Origin: Taxawa tesnikishii (nom. ined.)
Lineage: Eukaryota > Ascomycota > Dothideomycetes > Dothideales
DNA: 64,000 nt
NCBI GenBank assembly: GCA_030247885.1
Contig: JAPDRO010000025.1
Span: 434,001-498,000, forward strand
Direction of reading: 5' to 3'
Shown here: in pieces, positions 11,977 through 24,000 of the stretch
Numbering within the stretch: the stretch's first letter is position 1
How the letters are laid out: each line of letters starts with the position of its first letter
Translations under genes and position numbers: made by a program
Notes under the pieces: model-generated
What the model was told of the DNA's origin: nothing
The model's database searches: none
What the model saw: the letters and a program-made list of their open reading frames with translations, nothing else

Positions 11977-13990
11977 TCACTGCCTGAAGGCCGGGCGACG
12001 ACCAGCGTATTGTGAATGTGGAAGACAATAACACAGCACATCGATTAACGTCTGCCCAGCGTGTGTTGTCAAGTTCGTGTTGACAACCGTGGAAGTGGAT
12101 ACCGTCGTCCTAGAGCGAGAACGGATATACACGTTCCTCCTTGATTGTGCCTCGTTGGGGAAAATCACTGTCACTTGATCGAGGAATACAGGAAGCTGAG
12201 CCTTGAGGGAGTTCAGTCTGTCAGCGGTTCCGCCGGAAATTGCCGCCTGTACGCAAGCATCTGTCACAACCAGATGGATTGCATAGAACGCACTCGAGCA
12301 ATCGGATCTTGACTTGGCGATACTGTGTATCAGGGCAGCGACAGATACGGCTCTATGTAGCGTACGGTGGGTGTCCATCCGCATAAACGTTACTGTCTGG
12401 AATGCTGGGCCGGATTCGAGACCCTTGTTTCCGCGTTTCTCGTACCAAGCCTGCATAGTCCATTGTTCGGATCCCGCGTCGTTGGCAGTAACACTAGGCA
12501 TGACTTTCTGAGATGCGGCATCGAGGTGGACGGAGCCTTTGCAGTGCGTTGTGGGGACCTGACCATTGACGGATGAGATAGTGAAGTCGAAAAATTCTTT
12601 CGATGTCAAGACTTTCGAAATCTTCCCCGAAGTCACTTTCGTGAAGGGCTCCGTATTCGAAACCCTCGGGTCTGTCACAAGCGCTGTTGCAATGCTCACC
12701 TCGCGGAATGTAGATACGGCCCGCGCACCCCGAAGGAGGCGCAAGTCTTTGACCTGCAACAGCGCTTCCATGGTCATGGCAATACATCCGACCGCGGGGA
12801 ACGATCTGACTCTCCAGACTGTGGTCGCCCATCCGCGGAACCTCATCGAGCTTGAGGCTGTTTCTCCAGCGGAAGTTCAGGCCGTTCGAGGCAATAGTCC
12901 GGACGCCAAGAAGCTCGTGCCGCACACGTTCACGCTTACGCATTTCGATGCTTGAACGATTTGCCCCAGAGCAAGTTTTCGTAAGTCCAGTAGTAGGAGG
13001 CAAGATCATGCAGGACCGAAAACTTAGCATGAGCGGGAACAGCATTGACGGCCATGAAGTCCATCGGCTGACCGCAAAGAAGAGATTATCTGCGAGAGCT
13101 TTCGTGTAACCATCAACGTTCTTGCCGCGGGAAAGTGTGCTGCTATATACAAATGACGGTTTGGTGGCGTTGAGAGATGCGTAGATCGCCATTGTTGGAT
13201 ATGGCAGTACGTGGTGTGGACCGATCTCAATCAGATAGTGGTTTCCGGGCCGCATCAATTCGAAAACAGCGTGGCTAAACTGCACCGGACTCACAAGATT
13301 TGGACGCCAACGAGCTGGTTCAAGGTAGCCATCTCTCGCGGTCAAACCGGGCCAGAGATTCACCGCGCTCACCGATGCCCGAGAAGAAATGAACCGCTGG
13401 CTCGTCAGCCTGTAGGGGTTTCGGTTGTTACAGCTCTGCTAAAACATTGGTCATCAGCGTCCCATATCTTCCAGCAAGCATAGCACCATGTTTTTCCATA
13501 TGGCGAACTGGACAGTTCCAATAGTATGCAACGGCAATTGCTTGTGCTTCGTTCAGCAGACCTACAGCAAAGGTCGCGGCGATCTCTCCGCAGGAGTGAC
13601 CTACAACAGCGCTTGGTGAGACGCCCCACGCTTGAAGCGTCTTGACTAGCCTAATCCGGACTGCTGTGCAAAGAGGCTGAGAATAGCTCGCGTCAGGCAC
13701 TGAGCTTTGCGCAGCTGGTTTCAAGAGTGCTTCTCGAATGTCCCGAAACGGCGGATGCTCGAGGCCTACCAAGAAGGCATCGGGGCCGTCAATGGTATCG
13801 GAAAACATGGTGTGTCATTCCAGTGTCAAAGGCAAGGACGCACTCTGTGATGGCAGAGATACCGCTTGTGCCTTCTGAGTGTCTGACATTGGGCTTGTTC
13901 ATACCCAGAAGTAAGGGTGATCGGTTGTCCTTTGTGAACACTCGGCTGGGAGCTCCGACTTCCCAGGCCCAGATCTGGTCTAGTGGCCGT
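11977..13990 (-). pseudogene. Reducing polyketide synthase relic (KS-AT-DH pieces)
   Basis: Minus-strand fragments follow the order of a fungal type I reducing PKS. The end of a ketosynthase lies at about 13830-13990: DNRSPLLLG, then KPNVRHSEGTSG, where Arg replaces the Gly before the catalytic-site His. The acyltransferase start is at 13428-13808, with SQPLC and the nucleophile motif GHSCGE. Its end is at about 13150-13372: YLEPARWRPNLVSPV and YLIEIGPHHVL. The dehydratase N-half is at about 12800-12960, with HELLGVR and DHSLES carrying the catalytic His. Its C-half is at about 12150-12850, including TDACVQAAISG with the conserved Asp. About 300 residues between KS and AT, and about 100 in mid-AT, are missing, and at least two frameshifts follow. 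No MT, ER, KR or ACP is visible. This is a decayed, internally deleted gene, not a working synthase. Confidence 0.85.
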
Positions 13991-15413
13991 GGAACCTTGC
14001 TCCCCCGTTAAGCTGCTTGTTTTGACTTCAACTGTTGGTGAGCGACTTCGGCGCCGCGTTGGTTTTTACAACCTTAACCTCCCCGGCGGAAAACACGGAC
14101 AAGCAAAGACCTGCCGTTTTCTCTAGTCTTTCGAATCACAGAAACGGCTGGCAGTCTATGTCTTGGGTGCTCTGCTTGACTAAGAGTCAATAACATGAAC
14201 ACAACCCTTCAACTGCTGTCACAATTGAAGGCAGGAGACAACCCGTATGTGCGTGAACGATCAGGAGGGCAAAGGTCTTCTTAACCTCTGGAGCGGCTAT
14301 TTGACAAGATCTGTCATCACGGCAATACCACGCGAAGAGACGGTCTAGATGACGCCAGATGGCCCGTCCGTTGCGGGTAGATCTTCCACCACCTTCCCCG
14401 GCAAATCCTCCTCGTATAGCGTACTCCATCTTCAAATACCACGGACCAGAATAAGAACAGGTTTGCCAGGTAACGTATGCTAGTGGGATACGAGCCGTTC
14501 GCGGATTCGAGCCACGCCGAACTCTGGGTAGCAACTAACTAGCTTTGAGAGGTATCTTGTAGGCGAAAACTTATATCGACAGAGCTGGAATGGCGGATAA
14601 TCAAGGCAAATTTCCCAGCAATAGGGCGGCCATATCCCGGAACGGCTCGAATGATCCTGGTCGACGTTATGCACGTGCTTCGTTACCGGAGTAAGTTATG
14701 ATCATGAGGCGTTAACGACTATATCGGTTTCTATTTAGAAAAGCTCGCACGCCGCGACCGTTTGGCAACGCTACTGCATCCGGAAGTAACTTCTGAAACA
14801 GCCGCAGAAAACCAACAGCGTCTCGACTACTGGCCAAGAAACCAAGTCCGTCCGGCACTGCGACTGCTGTTCAACGGCCTGTTATCGCGACTGCTTAACC
14901 ACAAATCCCAACAAAAGCCGTGGCCTAGCCTACCCTCCCATGCAGCGAACTGCTTGATTAGGGTACGACTATTCCAAGGTTCAATCCAGCAACGTCTTGA
15001 ATTCGCCGTGGCTATTCAAACTCTATAGCCATGGTTCAGAACGACCGGACAATTCTTTGCAACCCACAAGACCCTCAAGACTCTTGCTCGTGCACTTTCT
15101 GAAATAGATTTCCTGAACCAACAACCTCTTGTATAATTCTTCAGCGCGCGTCTCCTACGTTCCATCCAGTTAATATTGTATTAAAAAACCCTTGATTGTG
15201 ATTCCACTCGTTTCACTGTCAACCACGAACTCTCATACCTCTTTACTTGAATTGTTTGCGTTTCCTTCATGAGATGAACGATCATACGACATCATCTTAA
15301 TCTATTCAGAAACAGCTCAACTCACTCTCTTCATTCGTTCAAACCAACCTCGCACGTTCGAAAAGCCACCGGAAATCTGCGAGCACAGCTACCTGCTATC
15401 AACGCACCGCACA
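13991..15413. other. Intergenic, no gene seen
   Basis: No coding sequence that I can support. The upstream part of the PKS gene (KS N-terminus) is not recognisable here. A tRNA-like B box near 14485-14530 was checked and rejected. The A/T-rich end (15.1-15.4 kb) is probably the promoter and leader of the rhodopsin-domain gene. Confidence 0.5.
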
Positions 15414-16807
15414 ATGAGCGATTTTGCACACACACCAGCGAGAGCACCTCCGCCGGGGCTCACAAGCAATCTGATCGACCCCGCATCAACCGCTTCAAAA
15501 CTTACAGCAGCCAATGTGGTTGCGGCAATATTCGTCTTCGGCGTCGTCATCATACGCTTGTACACCAGGGCTTTCATTGTACGATCTATTGGAGTAGATG
15601 ACTGTAAGCGGGTTCCTAGCTCTTATAGACAGCATATTCTCTAACGATCGCTCAGACATTTGCATCCTTGCCTTGCTCGGATGGATCGCCGTACTGGTAT
15701 GTTTCGTCTTCATGGTGAGATATGGTCTGGGCAAGCATCTGTTAGTAACATACCATTAAACGATGATGCCATGTTCAATTTTGTTGACACCCTTTGCAGG
15801 TGGGACGTGAGTGTAGCTGACTTGTCTCCACATTTCTTACTCTCGTGGAACATTGGCGCTGTCTGCTACAGCACGACAATCCTCCTCATCAAATTGTCTA
15901 TCCTTGCGCTTTACCGCCGTCTTTTCCCTATCAACAACTTCGCCTGGCGGTGGTGGCTTGTCACGCTCTTTACCATCGGATACTCCATCGGTGGCATCTG
16001 TTCTTCCATCTTTGCCTGCGATCCGATCCGTTCTTCATGGGATATTACAATCCCTCAGAAGCATTGCGTCAATACTGCAGCATTTTACATCGCCAACGGA
16101 TCTCTCAACAGTCTCAGTAAGTTCACCACATTCTTGTAGAAGTGAAGATCTCAAACTAACGTCAAAGCAGGTGACTTACTTATCCTAGCGCTGCCAATCC
16201 CAATCGTCTGGTCTTTGGCAATGAGCCGCCGGAAGAAGATTACCCTGAGCATCGTTTTCGCTTTCGGTAGCCTCTCCTGCATCATTAGCATCATTCGTCT
16301 CCAGAGTATCATCGTGTACTTGAAAGCCGGAAGCGCCGATCTCACGAATGATCTCATGAACATCGTCATCTGGTCGTACGTATATAGTCTGCTCTACTGG
16401 CAACCTTCGAAACTGACAGTGCATGTAGGCAAGTCGAGATCAGCGTGGGCATGGTATGTGCATGCGTGCCAACTCTGAAGCCGTTCTTCGACCGATACAT
16501 CGGTTCCGGACCCTTCACTACCCATCCCGGCTCTTCCAGGACCGCATCCAGAGGAAATCGTATCGGATCTTCCAACCTTGCCAGCGCTCTTCACCTATCC
16601 CACCAGAGTCACCGCGACAACGATACCAACGTCGAACTCGGTAATACTAAGAAGAGCCGGGCGCTGGTCAGCGTCGACAGAGCGGATTCGGACACCGAGA
16701 GTACGGACCAGATCATCAAGGCTGATTCTGGGGGCGTTGGAGCGTCGGATATCATGGTGCACACTGCGTACCACGTGGATTGGACGAGGAGGTCGAGTTC
16801 GGCTTGA
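15414..16807 (+). CDS. Rhodopsin-domain seven-helix membrane protein
   Basis: Five exons (15414-15603, 15656-15740, 15800-16116, 16171-16375, 16429-16807) join in frame to 391 residues. It belongs to the large fungal family of 'rhodopsin domain-containing' integral membrane proteins (SAT4/PTH11-neighbour type). These have seven predicted helices and usually no known ligand. Visible hydrophobic helices include AANVVAAIFVFGVVIIR, ILALLGWIAVLVCFVFMV, AVCYSTTILLIKLSILALY, WLVTLFTIGYSIGGICSSIF, LLILALPIPIVW and IVFAFGSLSCIISII. Family hallmarks present are the short RLYTR loop, LALYRRLFP after helix 4 and VGMVCACVPTLKPF at the last helix. The cytosolic tail of about 110 residues is Ser/Asp-rich. 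Intron 2 uses the donor GTTAGT, which is needed to keep WDVSVADL in frame. It is not a retinal pump: I see no Schiff-base lysine motif. The function is unknown. Confidence 0.88.
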
Positions 16808-17600
16808 TAATCATCTTTTGACGGAATGGGTTTACAGTACCATTACACCACCTCTAAGGATAATACCTTGCCCAATCCGTTCGCATCCTTTGGAGGGCAG
16901 CTGGGTCCGGCATTCCTGACAATATCGCAAGCGACTATCTGTCTACTGCTGCATTCCGCTGAGGCAATCTAAACCACCGTACTGTCGCCTACCTTGCGGG
17001 AAGTTATCTGTCAGAGGATGGAGCTGCAGCTGCCAAAACGCTATTAGGTGGTATAGACGTCTCCGACGCGACGGTGTGGCCTCACGGCTACAAGAGTACG
17101 CCGGAGGGGCGACACATAAATTCATCGCATTCTATTGATGCAAGAGACAACCCACCTTTAGAGCGTAGTGTGCATCTGGAGTAGGATTGACCATCGCAGC
17201 AGTACATTCTCTCTATACTCGCGAACGTGGTACGTGGTACGCCCTCTAAGTCCGGGAGCAATCTCTCCGCTTGAAACGAGCTGAAAGTAGGGTGTCGTGA
17301 GGAGGACTACGTGTTCTGGGATATGAAACAAAGCAGAGCTTACCGCCTGATCCTGCATCCACATCTGTAATCCCTCCCGCCGAAAGCCTTGACACCGCAC
17401 TCAAATTCCGCCATCACCCGTCATTAGTATCACCCATAGCCCCATCCAACCTTCCCATCCACTGCAACGGATCTAAGGGCGCGGTGCGATAGCTAGCGCC
17501 TCACGCAGTGCCAGCAACCATAGATCTATGTTCTCCCTTGTCCAAGCACTTTCCATCTTGCGTTTATCCATTTGCGTGCAGTTCCAACCATCTGTTCCCT
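16808..17600. other. Intergenic, no gene seen
   Basis: About 0.8 kb between the rhodopsin-domain gene and the decayed gene on the other strand. Only short frames without domains are present. Confidence 0.5.
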
Positions 17601-18241
17601 TCATCCCCGGACGCCGTAGCAGAGACAACAGCCGACCATGAGAGAACCGAGCCGTCTTCGGGAAGCTGTAGCAGTCGATGGCGAAGAAAGAGCTGACAGT
17701 TCGCTTCTCTCACTGTCGTCAGCACCCGTTGCAGGAGGAGCCTGCGGGATCGCTTGGCATTCCTCATCACCCTCGCCCATATCTTCGATTATCTCTTGCT
17801 TGGTGGTCTGAGAGGGTGCTTCGCGGTCATTGACACGGAGCTTGTTGAGCTGTTCTCAAAATTCATCAAGCTCGACTCCTTTCTCCTCCGCCCGAGATTC
17901 GATGGCCTCTTCGACATTTTTCATGACAGCATCTGCCACGCACTTCATGTGTTGTCAAAAAGCTGTAGACCGTGCAGACTGGAGTTTTACCAAGCTGGCC
18001 AGGTTGCCCATGGTGGTGCCAAGCTCAAGACCTTGGTTTGGATCAGAAAGGGTTGTTTTGAATTCCTGTGTCATCACTCGGTAATGGAGCTTAAAGAACA
18101 CTTTCGTAACGACTTCAATGTTGACAGCAGTCACGAAATCATCGCTCTGTTGAAACACGGTCAGATTTTGGGAGTACGCAAGCGTAAACGGACAGTGTTT
18201 ACCTGGATCTGCTTGGCAGAGTGTTCCAAGGTCGTTACTTG
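17601..18241 (-). pseudogene. Decayed gene of unknown function with two in-frame TGA codons
   Basis: One minus-strand frame stays protein-like from about 18158 down to 17601 but is broken by TGA at 17955-17957 and at 17856-17858. The segments between the stops look coding. The first reads SDDFVTAVNIEVV and later FKTTLSDPNQGLELGTTMG. The middle reads MKCVADAVMKNVEEAIESRA. The last reads QLNKLRVNDREAPSQTTKQE and ends Ser/Ala-rich. Both stops would be Arg codons (CGA) before one C-to-T change each. A plausible intron lies just upstream (donor gtaaac, branch ctgac, acceptor caacag, about 18140-18200), preceded by LEHSAKQIQ. I do not recognise the family. It could also be a gene whose real introns remove the stops, but no good donor/acceptor pair flanks them. 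Confidence 0.5.
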
Positions 18242-18684
18242 CTAGACAAGTCGAGACAAAAGAGACGGGTAGCTGCTATTCTCCATGATGGGCGTTCGGA
18301 ATCCAGAGGTCGTGACGCAAGAAAAGGGCAACGCCCCGGGCAATCAGTCGTAAAGACTCCGAGATCCTCGATGCCGCGGTGGGGGTTGCAATGCAAGAAA
18401 CAACAGGCGAGCCCAGTGGTGCGAGAGGGAGGCTCTTTGTTGGATCGTGTTGATGTTGATGACTGTGGAAGAAAAGATTTCCTGTTGAAGTCCACAGAAG
18501 TGTTTGGACTCTGATGACGATCCTGTAGTGGACAACGAACTGAGACGTGGAGCTTACTGCCTGGCCGCTTCCATGTGAACCTGCAATTTCCTAATACCAA
18601 CGCCTCACACGCCTTGACACCACGCTCCAACCCCACCGAAACCGTCGTTCCTTAAAAGTACACGCATCCTCTCCATCCCAGCTT

Positions 18685-20038
18685 TCACGCATTCACCATC
18701 GCTAGCCCGCCAACACCAGTAGTGATTTTCTCGACCGAGCTGTCCCTGCTCATCTCCTTGGCCATGCCCTTGGCCATCTCGGTAGTCGTCTGTCCCTTTG
18801 TCTCCGCAAACTTGGAGGAGCGTTTGAACGATGGACTGGGGTTGTAGAACTCGTCGACGATAGGATGGATCAGTACGGTCTGGTTGTGGATCGTCAGGGT
18901 GCTGTTCGTGGGGACTGTGACCCAATTGTCTGTGTAAGATGTGGGTTAGTGTATCCCGCGCATAAGTCCAGTGCTGCCAACTCTCATACTACTAGCGAAA
19001 CATGCAATTTGCACGTGTGCTTAGTAGGCAGTTGTCGCTTGTATCTCCAATCTGACACGCTTTGCGCTGGGGGTTCTAAATGAAAAATCGACTCACCTCT
19101 TTCAAAAGTCAACGGCTCACTAGCCACGAGCACAATGTCCGCTCCCCTGTCCCTCCTCTCCATCCTATAATCCGCCTTCCCGTCGACCTCACTGCCCTCC
19201 TGCTTCATCCAGTTCGTGCCACTCGAGAAGAACAGACTGGCAGCCTCATCCGTCTTACTGCTCACATATCGCGTGCAGACGACACTCTTGCCATCCGCGA
19301 TAGCAAAATTCAGCAAGCTCCTTGCGTCTCCCGAGTTCCTCTCGCTCGCGCCTTGACTCTTCTGCACATCCTTGATGAACCCGTTAATCCTCTCAATCGT
19401 CTTCAGCATAGCCTTCCTGAGCACCGTGTGTCCGAATCCCTTATCCTGGTACTCAACGCCATCAGGATCGTAGCCCATGCGTTCCAGACTATCGAGGAAG
19501 AGTGCAAATGCCCACTCCGAGTCGGTAGAACCGCCCACGTGCCCGAACCAGCGGTCGCCAACATCAGACACTAACCTCCTCTTCACGCCCTCATTCCAGA
19601 GTCCGATGCCTCCGTTGTGCATCCACAGTAAGCACCCTCTGCTGAACGGATGGCAATTACTCTCCGCCAGCGCGCCCTCCGTGCTCGCCCTCACATGGGC
19701 GAACACCAGCGGCGAGACCGTCTTCGAGGCCAAGCGGGAGAGGTTGACGCAGTTCCAGGCAGGGACCGTGGAGGTGAAGATGCATGGGGTGGGACCGAGC
19801 AAGGGCAGAAGGGAGGCGGGAGTGTAGTAGCCGACACCGAAGCCGTCGCCGTTGTGTGGGCGGCGCGTGTCGAGGCGCAGGCGGGAGTCGTAGGATTGGG
19901 TTAGGATACTGTGGGTGGGCGAGAGGATCAGGTGGGAGAGGAGGATGGGGTCTTTGCCTTTGTAGACCTGCGCATGCGTGTAAGTGGGTCTAGACCGATG
20001 GGTGAATACGAGGAGATAGGTACCAGGAAGCGGCACAT
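18685..20038 (-). CDS. DUG3: Class II glutamine amidotransferase, DUG3-like
   Basis: Three exons (20038-20024, 19967-19097, 18929-18685) join to 376 residues. The first exon encodes only MCRFL, so removal of the initiator Met exposes Cys2, the N-terminal nucleophile of this Ntn-hydrolase fold. Motifs of the family are clear: VYKGKDPILLSHLIL, RRPHNGDGFGVGYYT, CIFTSTVPAWNC, FAHVRASTEG, NCHPF, MHNGGI and TDSEWAFALFLD. In yeast Dug3 works with Dug2 as the cytosolic glutamine-amidotransferase-like half of the gamma-glutamyltransferase-independent glutathione-degrading complex. The same job is inferred here. Starting at the in-frame Met or Leu codons of exon 2 would lose the nucleophile, which is why the 15-b first exon is preferred. 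The C-terminal exon (DNWVTVPTNSTLTI onwards) is typical. The gene shares its 5' region with Mgm1, with a foldback repeat inserted between them. Confidence 0.92.
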
Positions 20039-20423
20039 GTTGTCTAGTCAGGGACGATTAGATGGTCAGGTACCGACGAGGAGTGAGGTATAGACGGAAA
20101 AGAAGGCGTTTTGTGGCAGTAGGAGGCAGGAGAGATGAATGGCCGTCCGTTTGTCTGGTCAGGTATTTATATGACGCTATGCTAAGGTTGAAGTTCGTAT
20201 ACTGCTATAGAACGTCAAGCTGATGGCCTGAATCATGTCTGATGGAAAGACGCATGCTGCACGCTGCAGGTACGAGAGAGACAGGCATATGTGCGTCTTG
20301 TAACACCACGCGTTTATCCAGGAGTAAGACGTGCTTTGCGTTCCTTACGCGCAACTCGGATATGTTGTACGCAGCACGAGGGCAGTGCAGCCAATCAGGC
20401 GCCAGACTGGCCGCGTGTTCTAA

Positions 20424-20891
20424 TTTGCGAAAGTCCCCGGTCTAGCTTGCCGGCTTCTTTTCATTAGAATGGCGTCGCAAATGAACATATTTTTCGACAA
20501 TTGCGCAACATACTATTGTTCTTATACCTTATAAATGCTATTATAAGCTTCGTATTATTTAAAGCTACTATTTAGTATATATATCCTATATTTATAAAAG
20601 ATATATAAGACGTAAATACTGAAAACTTGAAAGCTAGTAAGCTAGACTAAGGACTTTTGCAATCCGGAATAGTAAATTTACAAAAATGTATAAATGCGCA
20701 ATAATATAGCGTACTTAAGATCCTCTTTGTATACTAGATTAAGCGGCTTAGTTAAGCGCATCTTTTAATACTTATAAAGAATCTATTACTAGTATTGTTG
20801 TTGCGCAATCATCGAAAAACATCCATATATGCGACGCCATTTTGATAAAAAGAAGCCCGCGCCCAGACCGGGGACTTTTGCAATCCGGAAT
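20424..20891. mobile_element. AT-rich foldback (MITE-like) repeat with RIP-type changes
   Basis: The two ends are imperfect inverted repeats of about 85-90 b. The left arm (20424-20509) carries aagtccccggtct, ggcttctttt and aatggcgtcgca. The right arm (20800-20891) carries the same blocks on the opposite strand. The interior is strongly A/T-rich and encodes nothing. A 20-b end sequence (ggacttttgcaatccggaat) occurs exactly at 20872-20891 and again inside at 20651-20670. The bases before the inner copy match the left arm except for C-to-T / G-to-A changes, as repeat-induced point mutation would leave. No transposase is present, so this is a non-autonomous element or a decayed remnant. I cannot see a clear target-site duplication. 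It sits between the divergent DUG3-like and Mgm1 genes. Confidence 0.7.
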
Positions 20892-21044
20892 GTCTTCTGC
20901 CGCGGTCTGATTGACGTATCACAAACATCACGCCTTTCAGCAGAACCCGCCTAATCGTGACAATCACTACTGCATAGCTTACCACGTACCTACCTCTGCT
21001 TGGAACTCACACACGCAGCTTCATGGTCTGATAGTCACAGCAAC

Positions 21045-24000
21045 ATGAGTGGGAGGCTGCTCGCCTCAAGGCTATCTCCTTCTTACGACCCGCCGTCACC
21101 GCACCCGCCCGGACCACAGCATCAGCATCAGCATCAGCATCAGCGTCCAGCGCCGGCTCGCTGCACACGCTCCACCGTTCAGGTGGCCTTCTACCCTTAA
21201 GGCCATGGCCCACCCGTAATGCGACTCGCGCCCTGCACAATCTTCCGGCTGTCCGCCATGCCTCGTTCGCACGCCTGTTGCCTAGGCTGGCGCTCAAGCT
21301 TGCCCGCATTCCAGCTATGTTCGGGGCTGCGATGATAGGCGGATTAGCTTATTTGCAGTACCAGGCGACGCAAGCGGGAAACTATGCGCTGGACGTGCTC
21401 GGGAGGGTGAAGGATTCGGTGACGGGCGGCGCGACGGCATTGTTTGAGGGGGCGGGGGACATTTTCGATCAGACGAGGGTGGGATGGGAGAGGACGACTA
21501 AAGACATCGACTTGACGTGGTGGCAGCAGTTGTTCCAGAGAGGGCAGAGCGAAGGTGGTGGTGAAGGCGGGGATGGTGGAGAGGGGAACGGCGGACCGGC
21601 AGGGCCGCAGAAGAACGAGTCGAACGTCGGTGCTGCGGGAGCTGGTGCTGCGACTGCGGCTGCGTTTGCGCTGGACAAGGATGGTGAGGAAGACACGAGG
21701 ACCGAGGATGATGCCGCCAGGGATGATCAGATGATGCTGTTGACCAAAAAGATGATTGAGATCAGGAGTTTGCTGCAGACGGTTGGCCAGTCAGAGACGC
21801 TGACCTTGCCTTCAATCGTCGTTGTCGGCTCGCAGTCTTCGGGCAAGAGTTCTGTTCTGGAAGCCATTGTCGGGCATGAGTTCCTACCCAAGGGATCAAA
21901 CATGGTCACCCGTCGACCCATTGAGCTCACCTTGGTCAATACGCCCGGCGCGCATGCCGAGTATGGAGAATTCCCTGCTCTGGGTTTGGGCAGGATCACA
22001 GACTTCACACAGATCCAGAAGACACTCACAGACCTCAACCTTGCTGTTCCGGAGATCGACTGCGTTTCTGACGAGCCCATCCAACTCCGGATCTACTCCC
22101 CTAACGTTCCGGATCTCTCGTTGATCGACTTGCCAGGCTACATCCAGGTATCTGGTTATGACCAACCTACAGAGCTCAAGGAGCGCATCAACGCACTCTG
22201 CGAGAAGTACATCCAAGCCCCGAACGTGATCCTAGCCATCTCTGCCGCAGACGTAGACCTGGCTAACTCCACAGCACTGCGCGCAAGCCGCCGCGTAGAT
22301 CCCCGAGGCGAACGCACAATCGGCGTCATCACCAAGATGGACCTCGTCGATCCAGTGCGTGGCGCCGCCATGCTATCCGACCGCAACTACCCTCTCCGCC
22401 TCGGATATGTGGGCGTGGTATGCCGGGTGCCTCAACAATCGCACGCGCTTTTCTCGCGCGGATCCGCTAACATAACATCCCTGATCACGCGCAACGAAAC
22501 CGCATACTTTAGCTCTCACCCGGAGTACTTCGGCCCTGACAACACCAGCAACCGCGACGGGTCTGTCGTAGTTGGCACGCCCAACTTACGCAAGAAGCTG
22601 ATGCACGTCCTCGAGGCCACGATGTCGGCCTCGCTGGCCTCTACCAGCGAAGCCATCGCGCACGAGCTGGCCGAGGCAAGCTACGAGTTCAAAGTCCAGT
22701 ACAACGAGCGCCCGCTTTCCGCGGAGAGTTATCTGGCCGAGAGTCTGGATGCGTTCAAACACGACTTCAAATCCTTTGCCGATGCATTCGGACGTCCTCA
22801 GGTCCGCCAGATCCTCAAGCACGAACTGGATCAGCAGGTTCTCAACCTGCTTGCACAGCGTTACTGGAATAGACCCGTCGAGGATCTGAGTCCAGTCGAA
22901 GGGCAGGGGATTGTCGACTCCTTGGCCGAACTGTCCAAGGCGAATCCCGAGGATGCCCAACTGTGGGAACTGAAGTTAGATGCCAGTACGGCCAGTCTAA
23001 CGAAACTGGGTATTGGGAGATTGGCGACGACCGTGGTGGCGGAGAATGTGGCCGCGCACGTCGATCGTCTAGTCGCCGGATCCAGGTTCTCGGCACACCC
23101 GTTCGCGAAGACGATTATCCACCAAGCCGTCTCCGGTATCCTTAACGACCTCTCATACGACACTTCCGATGAGTTGGAGATTTGCGTCAAGCCGTACAAG
23201 TACAGGATCGATCTGGAGGATATTGAGTGGGCGAGGGGAAGGGACAATATTGCAAAGGTGCTAAGGGAAGAACTGGGGGACTGTGAGAATGCGATTAAGA
23301 CGGTGGAGTTGGAGATGGGTGGGAAAAAGAAGCTGAAGGATGTCATGAGCTTCATCGACCGCGTCAAGAAGGGCGAGGTCATTCTGGAGGGGAACGCAGG
23401 TGGTGGTGCGGGCGGGTTCAGTGCTGCGTTGTTGCAGAGAGGTATGTTGCCCCTTTGACATCTACAATATTGCAATCCCGCCCCTATGTTCACTTCTCAG
23501 CGCTAGTTGCGTTCTCGCACGCTAGCCGCTCATACCCCCATTACCATGACATGAGTACAACTCTGTCAACCGTCCGACTAACAAGGAAACAGGCCTCAGC
23601 GCGCTCTTCCTCCGCGACCGCGCCGACATCCTGAAAATGAGGTTGATGGCCGTCAACAGCAAACAATGCAAGCGCAAAGAAAACAAATACCTCTGCCCCG
23701 AAGTCTTCCTCGACGCCGTAGCCGACAAGCTCACCACTACCGCCGACCTCTTCCTCGATGCCGAGATGCTGGGCAAATTCTACTACCAGTTCCCCGCACC
23801 CTGGATAGCAAATTCAGGTCACTGACGCCGCAGCAGCTGGACCAGTTTGCGAGGGAGGATCCGAAGATCAGGCGCCATTTGGATGTGGTGAGGAGGAAGG
23901 AGTTGCTGGAGCATGTTATGAAGAAGTTGGAGGACTTGAGGGCGCTGGAGGCGAGGGAGAAGAGGGGGATTGAGAGAAGGGTTCGCCGGGAGGAGGTCAA

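Noticed and set aside
14485-14545. tRNA-like B box (minus strand, ggctcgaatcc) suggesting a tRNA gene
   Set aside because: The T-arm pairs, but the 7-b acceptor strand after it has no partner upstream, and no A box or D-arm lies at the right distance.
17754-18245. Plus-strand 163-codon frame as a gene
   Set aside because: The minus-strand frame over the same bases looks more protein-like, with a plausible intron; the plus frame reads like its complement.
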